Positions 30,204-44,724 of a stretch of DNA of 64,000 bases are shown one piece after another. The position numbers and the translations under genes were made by a program. The notes under the pieces were generated by a model. It was not told the origin of the DNA. It worked only from the letters and a program-made list of their open reading frames with translations, and made no database searches. Each line of letters begins with the position of its first letter. Position 1 is the first letter of the stretch. The stretch lies in contig OY718805.1 in assembly GCA_963070105.1 (NCBI GenBank), positions 2,865,501 through 2,929,500 on the forward strand. The letters are read 5' to 3'. Source of the DNA: Litomosoides sigmodontis. Its lineage: Eukaryota; Nematoda; Chromadorea; Rhabditida; Onchocercidae.

Positions 30204-33200
30204 ATGGCTAATCATGGGCCAAGTTATGGCCTTAGCCGAGAATTGGAACGGAAGGTAAGTTATTGTTTTTCTTTTTTCTCCTAAATAATTTAATATGTAA
30301 GAAAATTTTTTTCTTGAAAATTATTAGAAAATATTTTAAAATTTATTTGGTTTCTTTTTCCATTTATAGAATTTAACAATCAAACATATCGTAATAAACC
30401 AAGCATTTATCGTCGTAAATTTAAAGAACCTTTGACAATTTCAGAGTGTTTCAGATTATAAGTTTGTAACATGTGAAATTAGCGCAAGTATTTAATGCTA
30501 CTCATTATTGCTAGTTTTCTTTTTCTTTTTAATATTCATTACCACTCTCATAGCGATTACTCGGTAACAACTTCTTGCTGTATTCAAAATCGCTTAATTA
30601 ATATTATACATATTCAGTTCACGTAATTCATTACGACTCATTACGTGGTAGTATCACGCATGCACGGCATCAATCAGATAATAAGTCAGTCACTTACGCA
30701 TAAAACAGTGACGGATAATTGCAATTAATCGTTGAGACTTGCAAAATGTTAGAAAAGAGTTGTATAATATTATTTAAGATATCTCTCTCGAATGTAACAA
30801 GCACATTTTATCAATTGATTGTTACAGTGATAATTTTAATTAAAAATTTAATGCATGAAAAATGCCTTAGATAGTATAAGCTTTAACTAACTAATTACAG
30901 CAATGCTAATGTGATAATTATTTCTTATCTTTTACTATTTTTATTTTTCATCCTTCTTTTCCTCTCTTACAATTTGTTTTTTCGTTTTTAAATTCCAAAA
31001 TTTTCACGCGTAATTTCATTTCAACAATTTGATGAATTTATTCCACTAAATTAGGACAACAAAACCAGCTGTAAAATTTATTTACAAGAAACTTTCTTTT
31101 GATATAATTTTTGTGAAATTTCAAAAAGCAATTTATGTCATTCATCAAAAGGTTAAATTGTACAATTGAAAAAGTTGACCAGTGTCACATTTTGAAATTT
31201 GATAATTTATTATAATGATATTTCATTCTTCGCTTCATCCGTCTTACTTTTTCAACACTATTTTCCTAATTTAAAAAAAGCAAAAGATGTTTTTACACCT
31301 ATCATTTAGCTTCCTATTCATACAACTTTTTTATGCATTACTTATTCATTCATTGGCAAACTTTTGAAATTTTTTTTGTAAAATTACAAAACAATAAGTA
31401 GTTAAGCTGTTTTTTTTGCGGTTTGCATTTTTTGGTATTGTTATGTATGCATGAGATTTCTCTCTTTTCAACTAAAACATAAATAATTGATTATTACTAA
31501 TAGAATTGAAATAGACAGATTGATTTGGAAGGAATTACAATGAGTTAGTTGGTTGCTGTGATAGGTTAGGAATAAGGTTGACCGATTGTGGTGCTACTCC
31601 ATCACCACCAACAACCACTACAACCAACCGCTCATTGTGTGAAATCTCTCGTCAAGGTTAATTTGATCATTTCCACTTCCACTACACCTTCTCAATTACG
31701 TTGCTCAATTTGCTGTCACATTTTCCAACAAGAAACTGTACAAATTTCATTCATCAAACTTCCACAGATAGAAAGTGGAAGGGAAAGGTCGAAACAATTA
31801 GCCTAAAACATTTATTTAAATGGACAAAAATGTAATTTAAAATTTTACTTTTCAAAAGTGTTTAAAGTATTGAAAGAGAAATGGAAGAAAAAAAAAGGCG
31901 ATGACAGATAATAAAATGTTCAACAAGTTAAAGTAATAAAACATTTAAATTTTGAAGAGAGAGAGAAAAAAAAACAGAAAAAGAATTGGAAGAGGTAATT
32001 ATGAAATAACATTTTAGGAACGAAACAATATTTTCACCTTTTTTGTTTTCTTTTTTTCATTACAACCTTAATTGAAGAGATGTATGAAATGAATGAATCA
32101 ACCAATCAATTAATTTGTAAACTTTTCAATTCTTTTTTCTTTTGAGATGAAAGAAATGAAAATTAAATACTTCGTTGAAAGCTGTCTCTCTTTCTCTCAC
32201 CGTACAATGAAACCACAAGAGGAAAATAAGATAAGAAAAAGGACGAAAAAACTGCTAAATCTATTCTTTTCCTCTTCCTATTCCTTTCCTTGGACACATT
32301 AAAGAAAAATGAAAATTTTGAGTTAATTAAACTTTAAATTCATTTAAAACTGGTTGATTAATTTAGTTGTTAGCAACTATTGTTATAATAAATATCTATG
32401 AGTGTATCATTTAGAAATAACAATAATTCGTTTCAACAATTTAATTTTAGTTCATTTCATTTAAGTTAACAGTGTAAAAAAATATAGTACTAAATACGGT
32501 AAAAGAGGAAGAAAGGAAAAAAAGCAAAACTGGTAGATAAGGAAGAAAAAAAAGGATAAAGGGGGGAAGAGAGAGGGAGAGAGAGGAGAGAGAAAATGAT
32601 AAATGAAAAATGCTATTCAAATTATTTTAAGTTAAATTTGTGAGGGAAAAGAAGGGGAAAAAAAGGGTATCGGATGCTATAAGCAAATGAAGCAGATGTA
32701 CGCATCTAACGCTAATTTACATTTTATGTTTCATAAAATACTAATAGTTGATTTGTTGTAAGTTTAAAAAAGCTTCTCACTGCTAATGCTACGCAATGAG
32801 AAAGAGCAAGGAGGAGGAGGAGAAGGAGGAAGGAAAAAAAGGACGAAACACTTCGTCATTTTATGTGTAAAAAATATTTATCATTTTTTTTTCTTTTTGA
32901 ATATTTGAATAAATGAACAATAAAATTATTGCTAAAAAGAGAAGGAGAGGAAAAATGAAAGGAATTTATGTATAATATAACAATTAATCTTTCATTTTCA
33001 TATTTTCCGTTAAATTAATAATAGCAAATGCTCTCCCTGTCCCTCTCTCTCTCCCGCTCTCTCTCTCTCTGTCATTCCCTTTCCTTTGACAAAGAAATGA
33101 AATGAGAAATTATTCTCAGATGAAAAGGAAGGAAAAAAAATGAAAGAAAGAGCGAACTCATTTATTTTTCTCCTCTCTCGCATCTCTCTTATTAATTCAT

Positions 33201-36200
33201 CGGATTAATAATTAATTGTCTTTTTCAATCTTTTTTTTTTCTTTTCCCACTTCCTATGCCCACAACTAACTCCTTAAATTATCGTAGTTAGATATTTTTT
33301 ACATTTTTAAAACTTACAACATTTCAGTTAACTCATTAAAATGTCGTAATTACGTATTTTTGAACTTCAAAAATTTGCGACTTATGTTATTTGAAAGAAA
33401 ATTTACACCATATCGGTGGGAAAAAATTCTTTTCTTTCTTTTTTTTTAAAAAAAAATTTTAGCAATAATTAAATGTTAAATAATCATTTACGGAAATATT
33501 TGCGATCGCATCTATTTGTTTCAATCATTTTCTGTCAATTACGCTTTAATAAATAACTTTTCAAAATATGAGACTACAGAAGCGAAAAAAAAGTGGAAAG
33601 ATCGTGTTTAGTTTGAAATAATTTTTATCAGTAAATTATGTGATCGATCAATTTTCAACTTTTGCATAATTTCAATGAAAATGATATCATTTGCATGTGT
33701 AGTTCGTATCGAAAATATTTTACGACAATATCTTTTCAACATTTATGTATCTATAAAATTTCAACAATTTTGCGCAGTAATGAAACGATTAAACAATTCG
33801 TGCAGCCCAATTAACTGTACTACTACTACTACTACTAGCGCCTGAAAGGGCCGCCATTACGTCACTTCGAACTGATTATTCCCCTCAACAAACCTTTCAT
33901 TTACAAATTATATTTAGCGTAAGCTATAATAATAAAATAGTAATAATAAAATAATAACAATGAATAATGACAAATAATAATAATAAATAATAATAAATAA
34001 TAATAAATTATAATAAATAATAATAAATAATAATAAATAATAATAAATAATAATAAATAATAATAAATAATAATAAATAATAATAAATAATAATAAATAA
34101 TAATAAATAATAATAAATAATAATAAATAATAATAAATAATAATAAATAATAATAAATAATAATAAATAATAATAAATAATAATAAATAATAATAAATAA
34201 TAATAAATAATAATAAATAATAATAAATAATAATAAATAATAATAAATAATAATAAATAATAATAAATAATAATAAATAATAATAAATAATAATAAATAA
34301 TAATAAATAATAACAAATAATAATAAATAATAATAAATAATAATAAATAATAATAAATAATAATAAATAATAATTAATAATAATAAATAATAATAAATAA
34401 TAATAAATAATAATAAATAATAATAAATAATAATAAATAATAATAAATAATAATAAATAATAATAAATAATAATAAATAATAATAAATAGTAATAAATAA
34501 TAATAAATAATAATAAATATTAATAAATAATAATAAATAATGATAAATAATAATAAATAATAATAAATAATAATAAATAATAATAAATAATAATTGTTAA
34601 TTATTGAAAAAAAGGATAAAAATTGAAATTAATGAAAGGGTTAATTTAAATTTGCCCATGAGACTTGAACATTATAGAATCAGGCACGATTCAGTATTGA
34701 AGAGGCGCAAGAGGTGCTGTTTTGGATTGAGCATGCGACAAACATGCAATTCGACAGGGATCCGTCATCGTTCGAGACGGCGCAAGATGTCGCCGACGCA
34801 CTCAAAGATGGCACACTGCTATGCGTGTTAGCTCTTCCTCATCTTTCGTTGATAGTTTGAAAATACAAATTTGAAATATGTGACATTTTTAGGCTTGTAA
34901 TATTTCAAATGCTTTTGAAATGTGTTTCGAGAAAGTATCAAATATACTTCAAGCTAATGAACGCAATAGAAATGTCAAATGTTTTATTTGAAATAAAATT
35001 TATTTGATTAAATGTAATTTTCTGATTTGAAAAAAAATCTTAAAATTTTCAACTTTTTTACTTCAAAAAAAAGAGGGGACGAACAAAGGATTAGTTTTCA
35101 GCTATACTTCTATTTCGATCGGTTTTGCAGGCAAACATTATTCTTCGCTTCGCAATAGCTCTCAGCGGAATCTTTTCTTTTTGCTTCCTAATTATTGCTT
35201 ATTTCAGTTTAATGAATCGATTGTTGGATAAAACAAATGCATTGCCATATAATGCAAAACCTAAAATGCCCTTTCAAAAGGTAATAATTAATTAATTAGA
35301 GGAAAAACATTGTCAGTAATTAGGAAAGAACTTAAAATTACCGTAATCTTCATGGCATAATGCAAATAATATTTTTCCTCTGCGATTCTCATTATTCACC
35401 CATTTTTGTCATAATTAATTAATCAATTAATTTGCTAATTATGACTATTGCAGATGGAGAATATAAGCAATTTTCTGGATGCCATTAAAGCGTATGGCGT
35501 ACCGGAAATCTCATGTTTTCAAACGGTTGATTTATATGAAAATAAACAATGTTACAAAGTAATCGAATGCCTTAGAGCATTAGCTGCTGTGGTATGCAAA
35601 TTTTAATTTTCTTTATCTTTGGAGAAAATTTCAAATATTTCAAAAAAATTTCTGAAATTTCAAAAATTAAATTAATTAAACTTTGTTTTCATTTTAGAAT
35701 TGATATATTAGTTCTGTGAATTTCAACTTAGCTTCTTCCTAATTAGGCTGTTTTTTGCTACATTGTTATTGATTTTAAAAAATTCAAAATATGTTTAATT
35801 CGCTGTTTAATTTCTAATGCATTTCTTAGATTCTTTTTTAATTTTTACCAAATTAACAATTACTGTATGGTGCTTCCTGTCACCTTTCAACTTTATGTAA
35901 CTGATAACCGTTATCAGTTCTTTTTTTAAATTTCACACAGCTTAAGTCATTTACAATGAAAGTATATTTTTATAAGATATAAGGTAACCAATTAATTAAA
36001 TCGAAAACTTATTGTCGGTAATGAAATAAGAACTTAAAATTACACTAAAATTGCACATCGTGGCATAATGCATTAAATTAAGAGCTTTCAATATAATGCG
36101 TAAGTTTATTTGCGGTAAGAAAAAATATTTTAAATTCATAAAAATGCACAATTTTAGATTTTATCAAAAAATTGTATTGCTGTTATCATTGATTAAACGA

Positions 36201-36551
36201 GTGTTCCGCATAAATTATCAGTGATTAAATTTGTACTGTGACGATTATTTTTGACTAAACTTATACTCTGAGTACTATCAGTGATTAGTAAAAAAAAGAG
36301 AAATTGAATATCACTTTAAGCATTCCTTCTCCTTTTTGTTCGTCCAATTTCAGGCTCAATCAAAAAATGCCCCAGTGCCATTTCCATCATGGGTTGTCAA
36401 GCTTTCCCAGGGTCGTCCACGTTTTTTCCCGGAATCGGTGATACGTCGTGGTGAGATGGTAATCCCACTACAGTACGGTACAAATAAGTGTGCTTCGCAG
36501 AAAGGTATGACACCGTACGGTTTAACAAGGCAAATAAAACCGGAAAGCTGA
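30204..36551 (+). CDS. Transgelin/calponin-like actin-binding protein (CH domain plus one calponin repeat)
   Basis: This small cytoplasmic protein stabilises actin filaments. Exons: 30204-30254, 34684-34826, 35208-35280, 35454-35591, 36354-36551. All phases agree and total exactly 200 residues, the usual transgelin length. Exon 1 encodes the family signature MANHGPSYGLSRELERK. The single CH domain covers roughly residues 20-130, with ALKDGTLLCVLMNRLL, FQKMENISNFLDAI and CFQTVDLYENKQCYKVIECL. The C-terminus carries one calponin repeat, VIPLQYGTNKCASQKGMTPY, followed by GLTRQIKPES. It resembles transgelin-2 and insect MP20; in nematodes such genes are often muscle-expressed. The first intron is 4.4 kb and holds a decamer minisatellite. 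No residue essential to the CH fold appears missing, but the region between exon 1 and the CH core is short. Confidence 0.93.
33955..34592. repeat. TAATAAATAA decamer minisatellite, about 585 bp core
   Basis: From about 34008 the 10-bp unit repeats head to tail roughly 58 times, with rare single-base variants (near 34313, 34374, 34490, 34520 and 34542). It ends 91 bases before transgelin exon 2. The minus-strand open frame of Leu/Phe/Ile/Tyr is a repeat artefact. Confidence 0.97.
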
Positions 36552-36576
36552 AATTTTACTAAATCCGTTATTTTTG

Positions 36577-36612
36577 TGCTAATAATAATAATAATAATTA
36601 TTATTATTATTG
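36577..36612. repeat. (AAT)n(ATT)n perfect palindrome in transgelin 3' flank
   Basis: AAT repeats turn directly into ATT repeats, giving a self-complementary arm pair about 25 bases after the TGA stop. It would form a hairpin in the 3' UTR if transcribed. Confidence 0.85.
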
Positions 36613-39600
36613 TTTGATAGTCTATGCTAATATTAATACTTAATATTACAGCTAAATGAAATGTTTTTTTTTTGCCGAATATTCTGATATCATTTTTTAT
36701 GGCTATCATCAATTTTCTTTCGTACGCTACGTGTAACTACTCCTATCACCTCGTAGACTAGAGTTATGAGAGGAGGAGTGAAGTTAGTTACATCCTCATG
36801 GATCAATCCATTGGTACTCACAATGATAGAGTTCATTCGACTCATTCATTCGATCAGTAGCACATCAGATATGCAAATGAGACAGCAGGATGGGTGATTA
36901 ACAGCGGATAGATGTTACTATTGAAAATGTCGATTGATTGAGTAAAATTTCAGCGTAAAAAAATTGTGTAAATTTTTGATTTGTTAATTGCGCTCAGTCG
37001 ATATTGTTGGAGAAAATGTATTATTGTGAATGAAAACTGATTAGAATAAAGGAACAGTTTGAGAAAGAAAGAGAAAGTGGAAAAATAGAAGTGAAAAATG
37101 GAAGAAAGGAAGACAGACGGAAAGCGAGAAAATGAATAGGTGAAAGTTACGTTGATGTAAGCCAATTGAAATGCGTACGAACAACGAATGTGTAAATTAA
37201 AAATTTCATTTCTTTCAATTATTTCATTCATTTCACTTTTTTTTGTGTCACCGGCAATTGTCAAAGAGTTTGTGATTAAATATTTAAAAAAAAAGAAAAC
37301 AGCAACAGCAACAACAACAAATTCAATAATTTTTTTTCTTTTTATTTTTGATTTTGTCTTTTTTGTTTCTATTTGCTATTCAGATTGAATTGAAGTGAAT
37401 TATTTGTTATTGCTAAACTATTACAAATAAAATTGTGTGTGGTTTCTTTGTTGTTCTGTTCTCTCACTCTTCTCACATACTTTTCTTGTTTGCTTATTAA
37501 GCAACGTTTTTGCTTAAATTTTTTTCTTTGCAAAAATTTAAATTACAGTTATTAGCAATTGCACAATGAATGAAAAAGGAATGTGAGAGTAAAAAGTGTG
37601 CATGATTTTTGTTTTGTTTTTAGAAAATTTTTTTAAGAAAAGAAGTTTTTTAGAAAATTGGAAAATTGCGAAATTTGTAAAAATTTTCCTCCTCTTGCAT
37701 TTTTTTTTTGATTTAAGTGCTAAACGGATGAATTTGTGGAATTCAATCGTTTTTAGAGGGGAAGAAATACTATTCAATGATACCTATTGAATTTGGTGTT
37801 TTTTTTTCACACCGCTTTTTTCTTCCATTTTGAAAAATGCACTTCAGTGATAAATGTTGGTTTTTTCCCGTAATTTTTTTGATTAAAATTTTGTTTTTAT
37901 TTATAACAATTCTAAATTTAAAAAAAAATTGCTGAAAACGACAGCAACTATTTAATCTCAATTTCGCTTCTTTCTCAATTTTCACTTTTACCTAGACATC
38001 GATCCAGGAAATTTCTTTTGTTTTTTATGAGCGCAATTTTGAAAATAGTGGTAAAGCATTCTCTACCTTTGAACTTCAGCAAAATCTTTTTCTGTTGCAT
38101 TTTTCTCTGTTTTTCAAAAATTTTTGTCTCTTTTTAAAGCAATAAAAGTTCTTCCGGTTATGGCAGTAATTAATTATACGCATAAGTTGCAATGCTTATA
38201 TTTTGGTCCGTTAAATGGATAAGCGAATTAATCGAATAGCTAAGCAAATACGAGTATGACGAATATTTACCTCATCAAAACCATCAACAAAATTTTCAAT
38301 TTAATTTGTTAATTAAATTCGTTTAAATTATATTAAACGTGTTAATGAATACGGCTTTTTGTTGGAGGAAAAAGGTGCTTTTTTTTTAATATATTTTATA
38401 TTTTCAATGTTTTTACGGAATAAGTATTGTGAAGTTATAGGAGCTTTGTCTTTTTCATTCTGCGCGAGTTTTAAATTCAAATTTTAATTTTAATTGTTTT
38501 TTTTTATGAACAAAAAGCAAAGAACATTTATTGCGCAATTTTCGATCGAACGACACAATAATTTTTTGCAATAGTAAAAATAATACGCATTGATTTGCGC
38601 AGTTCTCAATGTGTGCTACGTTTAGTGCAATGCAGTTCAATTCCACGCATTGAAATTTTACAAAATGAAAAAAATTTAAATAATTCATTTTGTAATTCGT
38701 CTTTAATCTTTTAGCAATTTCACCCTTTTTGCTAATTTTTTCTGTTCGTTTCCAACAGAGTATTTTCATAAAAAAGCTCTTTGCGTAAACCAAAAAATTG
38801 TTAGTAAATTACAAACAATTTCCTATTTTGTTTATTTTTATTATTCATGCAGTACCTTAGCGTAATTTAAGCATAAACAGAATTTTCATTTTATGTAAAA
38901 TTTAAATTTTTTGAATGTAAAAGATAGATAAAAAAGCGAGTGTTAACTAAATGCAGCAGTGGAATTTCTTTCTGTTGTTTGCTTAATACTTCAACAATTT
39001 CTTAATAAAACTTCAATAATTATTTTAATAATTATTTAAAACCGATAAATTTTTTTATTAAATTAAATTGTTATGCTATGAATTTATTATATTTCAGGAA
39101 GCAAATGAGAAAGGATAGTGTAAAGGAAAAAAAATTAGGAAGCACGTCGACTTTGAACAAACGCGAGTGCATTTTTAACTTAAATTAAATTTTAAAGACA
39201 AAAAAAAGTAGTTCATCGGTTGATCAGATTATCATTAGTAACTTCGCCTGTTTATCATTAATAACCCTGAATTGCAAAAATTTTGAAATAGAAATTGAGC
39301 TGCCCTGAATTGCAAAAAAAATTTTGAAAAAAAAGAATAAAACTTGATAACTGATCCAAAAAAGTCTTAGCTGCATCTTTCGTCCTTTACATCCCCGAAT
39401 TTTTTTTTTTTTTTTGAAAAGTGAACTCAATGAACTCAATAATCATTAACCACATCAGTAATTATCACCGGTAGTAGAAGTGGTAGTAGTAATAGTAGTA
39501 TTGCTAGTAATAGTAAGAACTAATCGGATTCTAATTTTCTTCTAAACGACCATTCATTTGTAAATTAGCAATTGAAAAGAATTGTTTCTTATAAATTTGA

Positions 39601-41851
39601 AGTTAAAATATTTAAATTGGTGTCACGTAAGACAAAATGGATACGACTACGGTAGTACTGGTTAAATGATGAAGTGAAATTTTTAAGTTAGCTAAAATGA
39701 TTAATTTCTTTTGCTAATTGCTCGGAATTAAATTCAGTTCCTTTTCAAATTTTGTACTTTAAATTTTTGTTTCAGATCAGTGATTTCAATCTCTCTACCC
39801 CTCCTCTCCTATTTTCACGTGTTTTTTTTCACGCAAAACACTAAAACTAGTGAGATTGTTAATTTAAAAAATATTTGCATTAAACTTCGTGAAATGAAGA
39901 GCCTTGTTTTTCCTTCTTCTTTAAAAAAATCCATATCACATGCTCTATTCGGTGCGTTTTCTTTTTTGTTGGTGAAAATGGAGCAAAACAGATCGAATTG
40001 CTTGCTTGTTGATTGTAACCTTTAACTGATTGAATTTTAAACTATTTTAAGTAACTCATTACTTCTATGTAAGCCGATCAAGCATGCATTTTTATTTCTC
40101 ATAAAATTATTCCGATTATCTGCTTCAGCGGTCAGGATCAAACATCAACAATTAAACTTTAAATAATTATAAATTACTTTATCACACCTTTCATCATTTC
40201 ATTTCTTTTATTTTTCATCTACACTACGCTAAAAAAATTCAAGCAATTCAGGTGAAATCTCATAATGCATTCACTTATGTACAAAAGAAAGTTATTATCA
40301 ACGAAAAATTAATGAAAAACAGTATGAAATGAAATTATTTGCGTTATTTAATTTCATCAAAATTTTACTCTTAACATTTGGTGAATTTTTATCATTTTTT
40401 TTAAGAAACGAAAAAAATGAATTTGAGAAAATAAAAAATGAAACGGCTACTACAATTTTTTCATGGTTTATAAGGGGCACTAATACTAAAGCGAAGTATT
40501 TATTAATTGGCTTAATTATGTAGCCAAAGAATAAATAAATTATCATTTCAAAGAAAAGAAAAGTTGAAATAAAAGAAGGAGAAGCTTAAAAATACTGTGC
40601 TGTGCGCGGAAAAAAATAGCACGTCATTACGCATAATTTTGAAAGTCCTGATAGCCACTGAATTTGGTTGCGCTCGAAAGTTTCCACCGAATTTGTGCTC
40701 TAAAATTCTCTCATTTATCGTAAAAATTTGTTTGAAAAGTTTAATTTTACTTTTATATTTTATCAAATTGCTGCAGTAAAAGTGGAAATGCAACAGTTTG
40801 AAGGAAAAAAAGAGGAATTAAAAGTTTGCCAACTATGAAATTTAATCCATTTCGTTTATTTCCTCCTGAAATGAAGTGCTATCAGTTAATCTGTTGACGT
40901 CATTAATGAGTTTGTTACTCTTTCTCTCGTTCTCTCTTTCTCTTTCCGCTTAATTAATAATTTGAAACTCAAAATTTTCCTTTTTTAATTTATTAATGAC
41001 AAATTATCTCTTCTGTAACTTTTATACATCTTTAACAATTTGCTCTTCATTAAATTTAAGAGGGGAACAGTACTTAAATTATAATCGAAAATTAAGATAC
41101 ATTTGTTCACTTATTTAATAAGCCTATTTAAAAGCATGCGTATTTTTATGCTTAATTAAATTGCAAACTTTACTTTGTATAGATCTTATAAAATCACTTG
41201 CTTATTAATTAATTGGAAAAATTTTCGAAACTTCAACTAAACTACTCTATTTGCATTATCTTATCAAATTACCGATAAATAAAAGCAAATATTATAAAAT
41301 CAAAGATAAAATCTAAACAAAAAGGTGAAAAAAAATCAAAAATTACATATATTTCCAAAACCTAGGTTTAAAAAATTCATGAATCCTTAAAAAAAATTAT
41401 AAAAAATTTATAAAAATTAAAAAAAAGTGAATTTGTAAAATTTTCATCGTTACATTAATTATGACAAATAAATTAATTACATAAAAATAATCAATCTTTT
41501 GCGCTGATAATAATAAATGACAAGATTGGTGGCTGTTAAGTGGTAAGTTGCTGTTCATTGGGCAGTAATTTACTACAATTTCCTCATTCGTTAACTGTTT
41601 TATTTCAACGAAAAAATGGCTAAATTTATTTCAACGAAAAAATGACTAAATTTCATTTCACTCATTAATTTACGGTGTTCGCGCACAAAAGTGAAGTGTG
41701 AAATGAGGAAGATTTTCAACTTATTCCAACCGACAATCTCACTTACTTAACTAGCCACTGTGTAAGCGCACTTAGCGCTAATCTATCCTATTCAATTGCA
41801 TTTTCAAATTTCTTCTAAAAATTCTCTTCTTCCCATTGATTTACTACATTC

Positions 41852-41856
<5 letters not shown>

Positions 41857-41888
<32 letters not shown>
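41857..41888. repeat. (CT)n microsatellite
   Basis: Fourteen or so CT dinucleotides in the gene-poor region. Confidence 0.9.
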
Positions 41889-41890
<2 letters not shown>

Positions 41891-42055
41891 CGCTTTTCTC
41901 TTAATGAGTATCCCTCTTAAATTACTTCAAAAAAATGCATCCCTCAAACTAATTTTTTTTTTGAATTACACAAATAATTGCATGAAAATATTTCTTATAA
42001 ATGAAATACAAAAAACCATCAAATATGCATTTGTACATATATTGCATTTACAATA

Positions 42056-42140
42056 ATTATAACAATAATATATACAATAGTAATATATATAATAACAATA
42101 ATATATACAATAATAATATATATACAATAATAATAAATGA
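42056..42140. repeat. AT-rich ATA/CAA simple sequence
   Basis: Short alternating units of ATAATATATA and CAATAATA. No coding signal. Confidence 0.7.
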
Positions 42141-44709
42141 AATAATATTTCATGCGTGACTTATTGATTATTTGTTAAATTTTTTTTTTGAAATTTACAG
42201 AAATGGAAATTGTCCATTCAAATTTTAGCGCTTTCGAACAGTGTGTGAAATGTGGGAAATTAAATGCATGACAAAATTGATGCATGTATGATTGATTGAA
42301 AAGTAGGAAAGACGAATGATTCCAATTTTTTAGTCCTAAAACAATTCTAGCAATTAATTCGTTAACCTTTCTCATCCCATTTTTAATTCTTTCACCTTTC
42401 TCATCCTATTTCTTTTTATTTTAAATAAATTTTGCTATATTCCTTAGCGATATTACACTTTCTTCAAACATATGCAACTTCAGCAACAGCAACGGCAAAA
42501 AAAATTGCTCACATTTGATTCCCACAATTTCCTCTAAAATGCATTTTGAAAAATATAAAATTATTAAAATTAAGCAAGTTGAATTTACGAATTATTGTAA
42601 CAAAAAAAAAGGAAGGCAAATGGATCATTGAAATGATAAAAGGTAAAATGGCAAAATTATTTGAAAATATATCGTACTTATTCGATTAGTGTTTCATGCG
42701 CTAAGGGCTTATCAGTTGGCTTGATTTTGTGAATTTTATAGAATGATTAATCAAATTAATTATCACTATGAATTTCAAGTATGGTCAAGTTACCACTAGT
42801 TAGCAGTACTTCTAAGTAGCAAGGCTAGCAAAAGAACTGTTTCCATCACTTACAACACTTCCTTGTAAATTTAAACAAACTACTTGTAACGCTTTCTTTC
42901 CTCTTTTTTTGTTGAACACAACGAAAATTAAATTTCAAACAAAAAAAAAGTCAATTGTATTAGTTTGAAATTTATTTTAACAAGATCAAATTCCGCTGTG
43001 AAACGAAATGACCTAACTGAACAAACGATCAACCGTAACATTTATTGCTCAAGTGGTAATTTCTTAATTATAATTTTTTTCTTAATTATAATTTCTTTTT
43101 TCACTTTTCATATTTCGTTCTGCCGCATTTTACCGTCCCACTTTTTCCATCGCTGGAAGAAACTTTTGCAACTTTTTAAACGGTTTTTTAAAAAAGTTTT
43201 TATTTTAGAATATATTTTTTTCGTCCTACAATTTTCAAAGGGAAAATTTTTGCTGAAAATTTTAGTGTAAACTTAATTATTTTTTATTGGTGCAAAATAT
43301 TTGATAAGTTATTAGTAATGAAATTGTTTTATGAAAAATGCGAGCAATCAATAATGGTCAATGAAAATACCTGGTGATAAATGATCAATTTGTAAATTTT
43401 AAATTTTTAACTGTTTATTTTTAGCTAAGAAATTGAGCATCGGCTTTTTTCTTTTCAATGCATTTTATTTAATTTAATAAATTTTCCTCTTCTTCTCATC
43501 ATTTTTTTTAAATGCTTCAATTATTTCGAGTTAATTTCATCTCCTTTTCTTTTCCGTTTCCAGAAAATGAACTTTCTATTGATGTGTTTTATTTTAATTC
43601 ACTCTTTCCTACTTCCTTTATTTCAATAATTGTCCCATCGGAATATTACTTTTAATTTACTACTGCTAATGTCATGCTTCTCAAGAGTATTTCGAGAAAG
43701 TGAAATGAACGAGGTTAATATTAATTTTTTTTATCGTTCTCTCTCTCTCTCTGTTCCCATTTTAAGAATATGGAGCGCATATCACTAAATTTTTTACTCT
43801 TCGAATCTTTTACTCATTTTTTGCTCATTTCAATAAAAGTTTTATCATAATTAAAATTCATTGATGAAAGTTTTACATTTACAAAAATCTTAAAAATTAA
43901 AAAAAAATTTACTTGAAATTTGCTCAAAAGTTACTTATTAAAATAGTTGATGATTTTAAAAGGTCGGCAGTGCATTTCATGCCTCACCTCTTTTTTTTTT
44001 TACCTGAGTTCATTTCTCTGGTGAGCTATCATTAAAGATTTTGTCATATCACAGTGAGCAGTTATCGTAATTTGGAAATAGACTTTTCAGAAAAATTTCT
44101 CATATACATCTCATCGTAACTTATATTACGAAAAACTGTTAAAATTTTAAAATTTCAATTAAATTTCGATTAATTTCAATTAATGTTACTTGATCTAATG
44201 ATTTAAAAATTAACTAAATTATATGCAAGGCTCTTTAGCAAACTTTTGAAATTCCCTTGTACGGATAGTTTGGCTTACTGTAATCAATTTTTATACATTT
44301 CACTAATATTTGCTCCTATATAACTAATAATTTGATGCTAATTAATCACTCCATTGTCTATGATCTAAAGCATTTCCTGCAAATTTTAAATTCCAAAATT
44401 TTCGAGGAGAAAGCTATCATCGATGCTGTTTCTTTTTTACTCAACTTAAGTATAAAACTTAATGTACATATTGGACGATATTCACTTCCGTTTTTGCACC
44501 ATTTAATTAAAGTACTTGAAATGATTACAATTTTAGTTGTCGCATAAAATCACATAAACACATGTAATTCAAATTTTCGAAAACTGAATTTGCATAATTC
44601 ATTTTGGCGTTTTTTTCCTTCCTTATCTCAATTACGCCTAATGAAAATGAACTTTCCATGGTGTGAGTGGAAAATGAGAAAGTGGAAAAAAATCACTCAC
44701 TCATGTACA

Positions 44710-44724
44710 CCCCCCCCCCCCCCC
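44710..44724. repeat. Homopolymer C15
   Basis: Fifteen consecutive C followed by TCCC, very unusual in this AT-rich sequence. Confidence 0.95.

Noticed and set aside
31588..31806. Candidate alternative exon in transgelin-like intron 1 (open frame with CSICCHIFQQET)
   Set aside because: No ATG at its head, no conserved motif, and the five-exon model already gives a complete protein.
34008..34316. 102-residue Leu/Phe/Ile/Tyr protein on the minus strand
   Set aside because: Translation of the decamer minisatellite. It begins and ends inside the repeat.
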